A stretch of 25,614 nucleotides of DNA, from assembly GCA_964494985.1 (NCBI GenBank), contig CAZBUB010000034.1, forward strand, positions 1 to 25,614, written 5' to 3'. Source of the DNA: CAZBUB01 sp964494985. GTDB taxonomy: Bacteria; Desulfobacterota; Desulfovibrionia; Desulfovibrionales; Desulfothermaceae. Both the position numbers and the translations under genes were made by a program. Numbering within the stretch: the stretch's first letter is position 1; the number at the start of each line of letters is the position of its first letter. Under the pieces are notes generated by a model. It was not told the origin of the DNA and ran no database searches. It was given only the letters and a program-made list of their open reading frames with translations. Below, one piece after another: positions 7,686 through 15,260 of this stretch.

Positions 7686-10382
7686 TTTAGGACTCTGGGC
7701 CTGCTCCAAATTCAGCCTGAGGATGATGGTCTCTGCATCCTCAGGGTCTGTTTCTACCCTGAAGCCGAACTTCTTGCCCAGGGCCTTCATGGCGGAATTT
7801 TCCCGCAGGGTATAGGCTGTAAGTTCCTTGGTCCCCCTTTGCTTGCAGTAGCTGATCATTTTCCCCATCAGGAGACTGCCCAAGCCCTTGGTCTTCAGAT
7901 CGGTGCGGACCACGATGGCGAACTCCGCAGAGATGTTGTCCGGGTCAAAGAAGCAGCGCACTACGCCCACAGTTTCCTTCTGGGTGCCGTTCTCCAGCAG
8001 GCAGCCGATAAAGGCCATCTCCCGGTCGTAGTCTATCTGGGTGAGCTGGGCCAGCTGGGAGTGGGAGAACTCGTGCACAAAACCAAAAAAGCGCAGCCGT
8101 AAGTCTTCATGGGAGAGTTTGTTGATAAAATTCAAGTGCATGTGCTCGTCCTCAGGCCTGATCGGTCTGAGCAGTACCTTAAGCCCTGAGGCCAGTTCTG
8201 CAGTCTCTTCCAGGTGTTCAGGATAAGGCCGGATGGAGAGTCTCTCCGGACCTGTAACCCTGGCTGCGCTGATTTTGATCTGGGCATCCAAAACCAGGAC
8301 TCCCTGGGAGTCGGCCAGCATAGGGTTGATGTTTACGCCCTGGATTTCAGGCAGATCGATGACCAGTTGGGAAAGCTGGACCAGAGTCAGCCTCAGGGCT
8401 TCCTGATCAACAGCAGGCCTGCTGCCATAACCCTGCAGCAGCTTGCTGACTCTAGTGTGCTGGATCAGCTCCTTGGCCAGGGTCATGTTCAATGGGGGCA
8501 GGCCCACTGCCAGATCCTTATAGGCCTGGCCTGCAGCCCCGCCCTGGCCGAAGACAAGCACCGGACCGAAATCAGGATCGAGGCCTATGCCTGCTTTAAG
8601 CTCATATGCTGCAGGTCTCCTGGCCATCCTCTGCAGAATGAAGCCGTTGATCCTGGCTTCTGGATAGCTCTTAATCACCCTAGCCAACATGGCTCGGGCA
8701 GCCTTAAGAATGTCCTGGGGCGTTTCCAAATCTAGGGCTACAGCGCCTGCATTCAACCTGTCTCGGATATCCGGAGAGGCCAGTTTCAGGGCTACTGGAA
8801 AACCCAGTTCCCTGGCGAGCAACGAAGCCTCTTCAGCGTCTGCAGCCAGCCTGGTAGCCACCACCGGAATAGCGTAGATGGAGAGGATCTCGTTGGTTTC
8901 AGCCGGGCTGAGTTGCTTCCGGTTCTCTTCCAGGGCCTGGCGGACAATAGCCCGGGCTGCATCTGGATTGGGGGTAAACTCCTTGGGCAAGGAGTCCGGG
9001 GTCTCCATGAGCAGCTCCTGGTTGCGGCGGTAGCGGACCATATCCATGAACAGGCGTGCAGCCTGATCCGGGGTTTCATATGTGGGGATCCCAGCCAGGG
9101 CAAATATCCTCCTGGCCTGGACTGCGTCTTTTTCACCCAGCCAGACTGTGATCACATTCTTTCTGCTCTTGCCGATGGTGTTTACTACTGCGCCGGCGAT
9201 ATCCTCGCTGGAGGCAAAGGCAGTGGGCACATGGATGACCATGACTGCGTCCACCTCCTGATCCTTGAGCAGTATCTCCAAGGCTTGGGCATAGGTCTCA
9301 CTGGAAGCGTGATCTATAACCCGGACCGGGTTTTGACCAAAAAACTCATCTTGTAAGGCCTGCTGCAGATCCTGGATAGTTTGCTCCGAGAGACTGGCCA
9401 TACGTCCGCCCTGGGTGTCCAGGATGTCCCAGGCCATCATGGCTGGCCCGCCTCCATTGCTGAGTATAGCCAGCCTGTCTCCGCGCAGGGGCTTATACCT
9501 GGCCATAGTTTCCACTGCGTCGAAAAGCTCTGCCACGTCAAAGACCCTGAGCATGCCAGCCCTACGAAAAATACCGTCATAGATGTCATCCGTAGGCACA
9601 GGATCTTCTTCTGGCAAGGAGGTCCTGCTTCTGGGTTCATTCAGGCCTCCGCTTTTAATCACCACCAAAGGCTTGTTCCTGGAGGCAGAGCGGGCTGCGG
9701 AAATGAACTTGCGCGCATTCTGGATGCTTTCAATATAAAGCAGGATTGAGCTGGAATGGGGATCTCCACCTAGATAGTCTATGACATCTGCAAAATCTAT
9801 GTCCGCGCAATCCCCCAGGGAGATGAAGTGGGAAAATCCGATGCCCTTGGAGCCAGCCCAGTCCAGGACAGCGATCCCTAAAGAATCAGACTGGGAAACA
9901 AAAGCGATCTTGCCCTGCAAAAGGTCGGTATGTCCAAAGCTGGCGTTGAGCCCGGAGCGGGGAATGATCACTCCCAGGCAGTTGGGGCCCAGGATGCGCA
10001 TGGAGTAATCCCTGGCGGTACGCAGCACCTTTTGATAGAGGCTTTCTCCATTTTGATCCTGGTTCTTGTCCAGGTCAGTGCTCATAATAAGCACTGATCT
10101 GGTGCCCTTTTTGCCAAGCTCCTGCACAAAGTCAGGAACTGTGTTTGGAGGAGTACATACGATGGCCAGATCCGGGGCCAGGGGTAGATCCTGTACTGAA
10201 GGATAGGCCAGAACTCCGGCCACGGCCTTGTACTTGGGATTCACCGGCAGGATGGGTCCGGCCAATCCGCCGCTTTGAAGATTGCGCATAACTACTGACC
10301 CAATGCTCCGGGGCCGATTGGAGGCACCTACCACTGTGACAGACTTGGGGCGAAAGAGGGAATCCAGGTGTCTTAAGCTCAT
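7674..10382 (-). CDS. Pat-type CoA-binding/ATP-grasp/GNAT protein acetyltransferase
   Basis: A 902-residue protein with three parts. Residues 1-~465 are CoA-binding and ligase domains like the alpha subunit of ADP-forming acyl-CoA synthetases (VVGASNRPRSIGSVV at 17-31; LGPNCLGVI at 131-139). Residues ~480-710 are an ATP-grasp domain (FGQGGAAGQAYKDLAVGLPP). Residues ~735-890 are a GNAT acetyltransferase with the acetyl-CoA loop KTKGLGSLLM and a conserved acidic residue E820 in SAEFAIVV. In active synthetases a phosphorylated His follows KSG; here residues 240-280 contain no His, and the aligned position is about P257. This matches Salmonella Pat, which acetylates and inactivates Acs. Its neighbour upstream, read divergently, is acs, which supports a role as a lysine acetyltransferase. 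AGGG precedes the ATG. A synthetase role is less likely. Confidence 0.88.
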   Translation of the reverse strand: MSLRHLDSLFRPKSVTVVGASNRPRSIGSVVMRNLQSGGLAGPILPVNPKYKAVAGVLAYPSVQDLPLAPDLAIVCTPPNTVPDFVQELGKKGTRSVLIMSTDLDKNQDQNGESLYQKVLRTARDYSMRILGPNCLGVIIPRSGLNASFGHTDLLQGKIAFVSQSDSLGIAVLDWAGSKGIGFSHFISLGDCADIDFADVIDYLGGDPHSSSILLYIESIQNARKFISAARSASRNKPLVVIKSGGLNEPRSRTSLPEEDPVPTDDIYDGIFRRAGMLRVFDVAELFDAVETMARYKPLRGDRLAILSNGGGPAMMAWDILDTQGGRMASLSEQTIQDLQQALQDEFFGQNPVRVIDHASSETYAQALEILLKDQEVDAVMVIHVPTAFASSEDIAGAVVNTIGKSRKNVITVWLGEKDAVQARRIFALAGIPTYETPDQAARLFMDMVRYRRNQELLMETPDSLPKEFTPNPDAARAIVRQALEENRKQLSPAETNEILSIYAIPVVATRLAADAEEASLLARELGFPVALKLASPDIRDRLNAGAVALDLETPQDILKAARAMLARVIKSYPEARINGFILQRMARRPAAYELKAGIGLDPDFGPVLVFGQGGAAGQAYKDLAVGLPPLNMTLAKELIQHTRVSKLLQGYGSRPAVDQEALRLTLVQLSQLVIDLPEIQGVNINPMLADSQGVLVLDAQIKISAARVTGPERLSIRPYPEHLEETAELASGLKVLLRPIRPEDEHMHLNFINKLSHEDLRLRFFGFVHEFSHSQLAQLTQIDYDREMAFIGCLLENGTQKETVGVVRCFFDPDNISAEFAIVVRTDLKTKGLGSLLMGKMISYCKQRGTKELTAYTLRENSAMKALGKKFGFRVETDPEDAETIILRLNLEQAQSPKEKD

Positions 10383-10652
10383 TAAAATCCCTGTTTGAGA
10401 GGTTTATTCAGCAAATGTGACTTAGGATGACAGGCATATGCAAAAAGGGCATAACCAAGAATGGAGAAACCACGAATTATGAGAGATCAGTGAGTTGCCA
10501 TGGTCAGACCCCTGATAATTGGCATCTGGCAATCATGTTCCATACACACAATCTGAACTGCATTTTTTGAGGTATTTTTTGTTGCATATCTCAAATTCTA
10601 ACTGAAATTAATAGTGAGATCCAGTTTAAATTATAGCAACGAGACTTTTTGT

Positions 10653-10800
10653 CGTGATTCCGTCAATCCAGCGAAGCTTGTCCAGGACCCTGGTCCGGGA
10701 GCCAGTATCTCCAGAATGGACTGGATTCTGAATCAAGCCTTTCCTGGACTCAGATCCAGGATCTACGATGACCTCTGGATCGGTGTCCTGGATGACGGGA
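10653..10800. repeat. Degenerate REP-like intergenic repeat
   Basis: The block starts CGTGATTCCG and ends TCCTGGATGACGG, so its ends are roughly inverted (CGT-AT-CC against GGATGACG). Inside are several short TCCAG/CTGGA pairs, including CAGAAT/ATTCTG around 10713-10731. It recalls the common bacterial intergenic repeats with CGTCATTCC ends, but many bases have drifted. The resemblance is by eye only. Confidence 0.45.
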
Positions 10801-10929
10801 CCTGAACCGAGTTACGTGAATAGATGTTTCGTTGAAGTGATAGACTGGAGCAAAAGATATATCACTATCGAAATGCTAGAGTATATGAAAAGGATGCTGA
10901 TTTTATTGGCAGGAATATCAAAAAAAGAG

Positions 10930-10960
10930 TTGACATCAATATCCGATTTTGCCATAGAAT
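10930..10960 (+). promoter_or_regulatory. Candidate sigma-70 promoter for acs
   Basis: TTGACA at 10930-10935 is a perfect -35 box. The best -10 match is TAGAAT at 10955-10960, at a wide spacing of 19; CATAGA at the ideal 17 spacing is poorer. The start of transcription would fall about 70-80 bp before the acs ATG. No operator is obvious. Confidence 0.35.
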
Positions 10961-11042
10961 ATAACTATAGTCTTATAAGTGATTTATTTATCCGGATTTC
11001 AGTTTAACTTTTCAATTTCAACCTCATCCAAAAGGAGGCCAT

Positions 11043-13070
11043 ATGGCGGAAAAAGATCAAAGCACCAGCGCTCATTATGCAGTCCATTGGCAAGAGGAGG
11101 ATTACTACTATTCCAGGCCGGAATTCATCGGCCAGGCCAATTGTACTGATCCGGACATCTTCGAGCGCTTCAGCCTGGACAACTTTCCGGAATGCTTCAA
11201 GGAGTTTGCTGACCTTTTGGACTGGGATCATTACTGGCACACTACCCTGGACACCAGTGAGGCCCCGTGTTGGAAGTGGTATGTGGGCGGCAGACTCAAT
11301 GCCAGCTACAATTGTGTGGACAGACATCTAAAACATTACAAAAACAAGACGGCCATTCATTTCGTGCCTGAGCTAGAGGAAGAGCCCATCCAGCACATGA
11401 CGTATCAAGAGCTTTACCGCAGGGTGAACGAGACCGCTGCTGTGCTGCGGGATTTCTGCGGCCTCAAGGCAGGGGACAGAGTGACCCTGTACCTGCCCAT
11501 GACCCCTGAACTGCCCATTACCATGCTGGCCTGCGCCAGACTGGGGGTGATCCACTGCCAGGTATTTGCCGGCTTCAGCGGCAAGGCCTGCGGGGACAGG
11601 ATCTGGGATTCTGAAAGCGAAGTCCTGATCACCATGGATGCCTACTACAGGAGTGGCAAGCTCTTGAACCACAAGGCAAATGCTGACGAGGCTGTGGAAG
11701 CGGCCCAGAAGCAGGGCCAACAGGTGAACAAAGTTTTGCTTTGGAGACGATATCCAGGTAAGTATTCAGCTTCCGCGCCCTTGGTCGAGGATAGGGATTT
11801 CTTTCTGGACGAGCTTGTGCAAAAGTATAGAAACCAGGAGGTCAAGCCTGTATCCATGCCGGCGGAAGGGGTGCTTTTCCTGATGTACACCAGCGGATCT
11901 ACAGGCAGGCCCAAGGGCTGCCAGCACAGCATCGGAGGCTATCTCTCCTATGTGGCTTGGATGTCCAAGTATGTGCAGGATATTCATCCAGAGGACGTGT
12001 ACTGGTGCATGGCGGACATCGGCTGGATCACAGGCCATTCCTTTATTGTCTATGGTCCTTTGGCTGTTGCAGCCAGCACGGTGATCTACGAGGGTGTGCC
12101 CACCTATCCGGATCCGGGCCGTTGCTGGCGTATTGCAGAGGAGCTGGATGTCAACATCTTCCACACCTCGCCCACTGCCATCAGGGCCTTGCGCAAGGTG
12201 GGCGGGGACGAACCTGCCAAGTACAACTACTACTTCAAGCACATGACCACTGTGGGCGAGCCCATAGAGCCTGATGTCTGGCGCTGGTACTATGACGTGG
12301 TGGGCAAGGGCAAGGCGGTGATAGTGGATACCTGGTGGCAGACCGAGACTGGCGGCTTCCTGTGCAGTACCCTGCCCGCAATCCAGCCCATGAAGCCCGG
12401 AAGCGCAGGCACTGGGCTGCCCGGGATCCATCCAATTGTCTACGACGACGAAGGCAACGAGATGAAGCCTGGTGAGGGCAAGGCAGGCAACCTGTGTATA
12501 CGCAATCCCTGGCCCGGAGCCTTCCAGACCATCTGGAAGAACAAGGAGCGCTACATCAAGAGCTACTACGGCAAGTACAATAAAGATCCCAACAGCACTG
12601 ACTGGAGGGACTGGCCCTACATGGCCGGGGACGCGGCAGTGCTGGAGTCGGATAATTACGTGCGCATCCTGGGCAGGATAGACGACGTGATCAATGTCTC
12701 CGGGCACAGGCTGGGCACCAAGGAGATCGAGTCAGCTGCCCTGTCTGCTGAAGAGGTGGCTGAGGCAGCGGTGGTGGCCATGCCTGACGAGATCAAGGGC
12801 ATGGTGCCTGACCTATATGTCTCCCTGAAACCTGAGTACGATGCCACGGATGATTTGGCCAAAAAGGTCTCGGATACTGTCTCCAAGGTGCTGGGCAAGA
12901 TAGCTAAGCCTGCCCACGTGTACATTGTGCCGGATATGCCTAAGACCCGTTCCGGGAAGATCATGCGCAGGATACTGGCTTCAATTTCCAACTATCAGGA
13001 TGTAGGTGACGTAAGCACCCTGGCCAATCCCCAGATCGTGGAGGAGATTCGGCAGCAGGTGCAAGGCTAG
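11043..13070 (+). CDS. acs: AMP-forming acetyl-CoA synthetase (Acs)
   Basis: A 675-residue enzyme that converts acetate, ATP and CoA to acetyl-CoA, AMP and pyrophosphate through acetyl-adenylate. Landmarks: the phosphate loop YTSGSTGRPKG (~282-292), WITGHSFIVYGPL, the acetate-pocket tryptophan region DTWWQTETGG (~428-437), the hinge region RIDDVINVSGHRLGTKEIE, and PKTRSGKIMRR with the adenylation lysine K639, the site acetylated in other bacteria. The pocket matches Acs of known acetate specificity except Ile for Val in WVTGHS, so propionate use cannot be excluded. It is slightly longer than the usual ~650. AAAGGAGG lies five bases before the ATG. It heads a unit with a symporter and a small peptide, and the divergent Pat-type gene may control its activity. 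Confidence 0.95.
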   Translation: MAEKDQSTSAHYAVHWQEEDYYYSRPEFIGQANCTDPDIFERFSLDNFPECFKEFADLLDWDHYWHTTLDTSEAPCWKWYVGGRLNASYNCVDRHLKHYKNKTAIHFVPELEEEPIQHMTYQELYRRVNETAAVLRDFCGLKAGDRVTLYLPMTPELPITMLACARLGVIHCQVFAGFSGKACGDRIWDSESEVLITMDAYYRSGKLLNHKANADEAVEAAQKQGQQVNKVLLWRRYPGKYSASAPLVEDRDFFLDELVQKYRNQEVKPVSMPAEGVLFLMYTSGSTGRPKGCQHSIGGYLSYVAWMSKYVQDIHPEDVYWCMADIGWITGHSFIVYGPLAVAASTVIYEGVPTYPDPGRCWRIAEELDVNIFHTSPTAIRALRKVGGDEPAKYNYYFKHMTTVGEPIEPDVWRWYYDVVGKGKAVIVDTWWQTETGGFLCSTLPAIQPMKPGSAGTGLPGIHPIVYDDEGNEMKPGEGKAGNLCIRNPWPGAFQTIWKNKERYIKSYYGKYNKDPNSTDWRDWPYMAGDAAVLESDNYVRILGRIDDVINVSGHRLGTKEIESAALSAEEVAEAAVVAMPDEIKGMVPDLYVSLKPEYDATDDLAKKVSDTVSKVLGKIAKPAHVYIVPDMPKTRSGKIMRRILASISNYQDVGDVSTLANPQIVEEIRQQVQG

Positions 13071-13086
13071 CTTCGGTTTTCAATTG

Positions 13087-13117
13087 GCCTCCGGGCCTTG
13101 GGCCCGGAGGCAAAAAA
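13087..13117 (+). other. Strong hairpin between acs and the symporter gene
   Basis: GCCTCCGGGCC (13087-13097) and GGCCCGGAGGC (13101-13111) form a perfect 11-bp, very G+C-rich stem with a 3-nt loop TTG. It is followed by AAAAAA, not T residues, so it is not a standard terminator in the direction of the genes. It ends just before the ribosome site of the symporter. It could protect the 3' end of a processed acs mRNA or lower readthrough. Confidence 0.75.
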
Positions 13118-13133
13118 CCAAAGGGGGGAAGCT

Positions 13134-14918
13134 ATGGAAGGAGAAGTTCAAACTACGTGGGTCTGGGTCTTTCTAGCGCTGTATATCATCTACTGTTTCT
13201 ACTGGGGTCTTCGGGGGTATTTCACGGAAAAGACCTCCTCTGGATATACCATCGGCGGTAGGCAGATCCCTATGATCGCCTTCATGATGGCGGCCACAGC
13301 GGCTTCCTTCAGCGGCTGGACTACTGTGGGTCATCCCGGGCTGATCTGGTCTGCAGGCCTGGCCTACGCTTTTGCCTCTTTCTACGTGCTGACCATTCCC
13401 ATCACCGGCACTTTCTTCGCCAAGAGGGTCTGGCTGGCAGGCAAAAGGTACGGGTTTGTCACTCCGGGCGACATGTTCGCCTACTATTACAACAATGAAG
13501 GCATCCGCTATCTGGTGGTGCTCACAGCGGTGCTGTACGGGGTGTTTTACTCAGCTGTGCAGCTCATGGCTGCGGCAGCACTGTTCAAGTGGGTTACAGG
13601 CATGCCCCTGAGCTGGGGGGCGATCATCATGGCGGCCATTGTCTGGTTTTACGTGGTGACAGGCGGTCTCAGGGCCAGCACCTGGGTGGGCGTGATCCAG
13701 TTCGTGCTCCTGGTGGCAGCTATTATTCTGGTGGGCTCCTTTACCCTGGCGGAGTTCGGAGGCTGGAGCAACCTGAGCCAGCAGGTCCACCAATTGGACA
13801 ATGAGTATTTGAAGGTACCTTCCCTAATTGAATTCTCTGTAGGGGGTGGCACCTGGACTACTGCCATGATCCTGACCTATTTGTTCGCCCTGATGGGCAT
13901 CCAGTCTTCTCCTGCATTCATCATGTGGCAGTTCGGGAACAAGAACCCCAGGCCTTTCGCCTGGCAGCAGGTGTTCATGTCCACATTTATCGTGGGCTTT
14001 GCCCTGTTCTTCTTTACTGCTTTCCAGGGCATGGGCGCGATTCTCCTGGAGCAGGAGGGTGTATTGGATCTGGCCAAAGACTCTGACGTGGTGCCCCAGC
14101 TGATGACCAACTTTGTGCCGGGAATCTTGCTGGGTATCACCTTTGTCGGGCTGATTGCGGCCATGCATTCCACAGCAGCCCCCTATATCGGCACAGCCGG
14201 TTCCATGCTGCTGCGGGACGTCTGGTGGCTGAAGATCAGAGGCAAAAAAGGCGGACACTCAGAGCAGATCTGGGTGAACCGGATATTCGTGACTATTATT
14301 ACCATCATAGCCTTGACCGTTGGTCTGAATTCTCAGGCCGCATTGGTCATCCTGGGCGCATTGGCCACTGCCTTCGGCTTCGTGATGTACGTGCCGCTTC
14401 TGGGCACCTTATGGGGCTTCCGCTGGCCTTCCTGGGGATCCTTCTTCGGCATCCTGGCCGGCCTGGCCGCGGTCTACCTGACCTACGATGTCTGGCCCAG
14501 CCCCTTGACCATCCACAGCGCTGCCTGGGGGACTGGCACGGGTCTGATCGTGGCCTATATCTTCAGGGGCCTGGGCGTCAAGGACAGCCCAGAGACCGTG
14601 AACAGGCAGAGCGAGTTCCGGGGCTGGCTGGACAACATCGCTGCGCCCAGTCCGCAGGGGCAGAAGTGGCGCAACGCCATGAAGATCGTGGTCCCGGCCT
14701 GGTACGTCTTCGCCATTGGCCCAGCATGCATCCTGGGCAACTGGGCCTTCTCCTTTGCTGGATTCCCCAATCTCTGGTCCTGGCAGATCACTTGGTGGAT
14801 CCTGGGTATCGTCATGATGTGGGCCCTGTGCTTCAAGGCTGAGATGTCCACCATCACTGATGAGACCATCCAGCGCGCGGAGACAGAGCAGAACGTCGTG
14901 GTGGAAGAGGTCACCTAA
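13134..14918 (+). CDS. Sodium:solute symporter (SSS family), probable acetate/organic acid uptake
   Basis: A 594-residue, highly hydrophobic protein with about 13 membrane segments, typical of the SSS family. Recognisable parts are SGYTIGGRQIPMIAFMMAATAASFSGWTT-type N-terminal residues (34-62), VTGGLRASTWVGVIQF in the middle and MHSTAAPYIGTAGSMLLRDV near residues 345-365, the helix that in relatives lines the sodium site. It imports a solute driven by sodium. The position after acs suggests acetate or another short carboxylate, which is inference. GGGGGG before the ATG at 13134 sets the start; an upstream ATG at 13098 lies in the hairpin and is rejected. It ends with a charged tail. Confidence 0.9.
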   Translation: MEGEVQTTWVWVFLALYIIYCFYWGLRGYFTEKTSSGYTIGGRQIPMIAFMMAATAASFSGWTTVGHPGLIWSAGLAYAFASFYVLTIPITGTFFAKRVWLAGKRYGFVTPGDMFAYYYNNEGIRYLVVLTAVLYGVFYSAVQLMAAAALFKWVTGMPLSWGAIIMAAIVWFYVVTGGLRASTWVGVIQFVLLVAAIILVGSFTLAEFGGWSNLSQQVHQLDNEYLKVPSLIEFSVGGGTWTTAMILTYLFALMGIQSSPAFIMWQFGNKNPRPFAWQQVFMSTFIVGFALFFFTAFQGMGAILLEQEGVLDLAKDSDVVPQLMTNFVPGILLGITFVGLIAAMHSTAAPYIGTAGSMLLRDVWWLKIRGKKGGHSEQIWVNRIFVTIITIIALTVGLNSQAALVILGALATAFGFVMYVPLLGTLWGFRWPSWGSFFGILAGLAAVYLTYDVWPSPLTIHSAAWGTGTGLIVAYIFRGLGVKDSPETVNRQSEFRGWLDNIAAPSPQGQKWRNAMKIVVPAWYVFAIGPACILGNWAFSFAGFPNLWSWQITWWILGIVMMWALCFKAEMSTITDETIQRAETEQNVVVEEVT

Positions 14919-14952
14919 TAATCCGATTTAGCCAGGAAAGGGAGGTTTGATT

Positions 14953-15039
14953 ATGAAACCGGAAGATTTGTGGATGGTGATAGTGGTCGCATTCTCCATA
15001 ATCTGGGTAATCCTGGTCGGGGCAGGCATACTCGGCTAG
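14953..15039 (+). CDS. 28-residue single-span peptide beside symporter
   Basis: An open frame encoding MKPEDLWMVIVVAFSIIWVI followed by LVGAGILG and a TAG stop. A good ribosome site (GGGAGG) stands seven to eight bases before the ATG, and the gene lies 34 bp after the symporter and 37 bp before a strong terminator. Nearly the whole peptide is one membrane helix. Short hydrophobic 'symporter small accessory proteins' are known beside SSS genes in related bacteria, and this fits in size, position and character. Its action is not known; stabilising or tuning the transporter is the obvious guess. Confidence 0.8.
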   Translation: MKPEDLWMVIVVAFSIIWVILVGAGILG

Positions 15040-15075
15040 CCAGCAGGCACCCAGAATAGAATCTGCATAAACCAA

Positions 15076-15106
15076 GGGCTCCCGGGTTTTGCCCGGGAGC
15101 CCTTTT
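15076..15106 (+). terminator. Intrinsic terminator of the acs-symporter unit
   Basis: A perfect 11-bp stem GGGCTCCCGGG (15076-15086) / CCCGGGAGCCC (15092-15102), loop TTTTG, followed by TTTTGT. It lies 37 bp after the small peptide gene and closes the plus-strand transcript. Confidence 0.9.
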
Positions 15107-15155
15107 GTATTTGCAGGTTAAAACCTACGCCTGGGCATTGTAAGGAAGAGGTCAT

Positions 15156-15240
15156 CAGTATCGACTGCGATTACGACCACGACTACGATTTGCTGTGCCC
15201 CACCTCGCTATCGTGGTCGTAATCGTAATCGATACATCTG
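15156..15240. repeat. Long inverted repeat built of CGATTACGA-type units
   Basis: CGATTACGACCACGA (15168-15182) is matched exactly in reverse by TCGTGGTCGTAATCG (15211-15225), with a 28-nt spacer. Similarity continues outward: CAGTATCGA on the left against TCGATACATCTG on the right, with one extra TAATCG unit on the right. It lies between the terminator of the acs unit and the 3' end of the convergent DUF294 gene. No U-tract is seen. It looks like a small intergenic repeat element; the number of copies elsewhere is unknown. Confidence 0.75.
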
Positions 15241-15260
15241 ATCTCATCCGCCCCAAGGTC

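Larger units (their letters stand above)
10383..11042. other. 660-bp divergent intergenic region before acs
   Basis: This gap between the Pat-type gene and acs holds a degraded repeat (10653-10800), a candidate promoter (10930-10960) and the acs ribosome site AAAGGAGG just before 11043. Two open frames in it (10614-10805 and 10768-11007) have no family resemblance, no good ribosome site and overlap the repeat, so I do not call genes. It is more A+T-rich than the flanking genes, as expected for control regions. Confidence 0.6.

Noticed and set aside
10519..10534. TTGGCATCTGGCAATC, a look-alike of a sigma-54 promoter
   Set aside because: The GG and GC elements are six bases apart instead of ten, so the geometry is wrong.
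10614..11007. Two overlapping small frames before acs
   Set aside because: They run through a degraded repeat and the promoter region, have no good ribosome site and no recognisable product.
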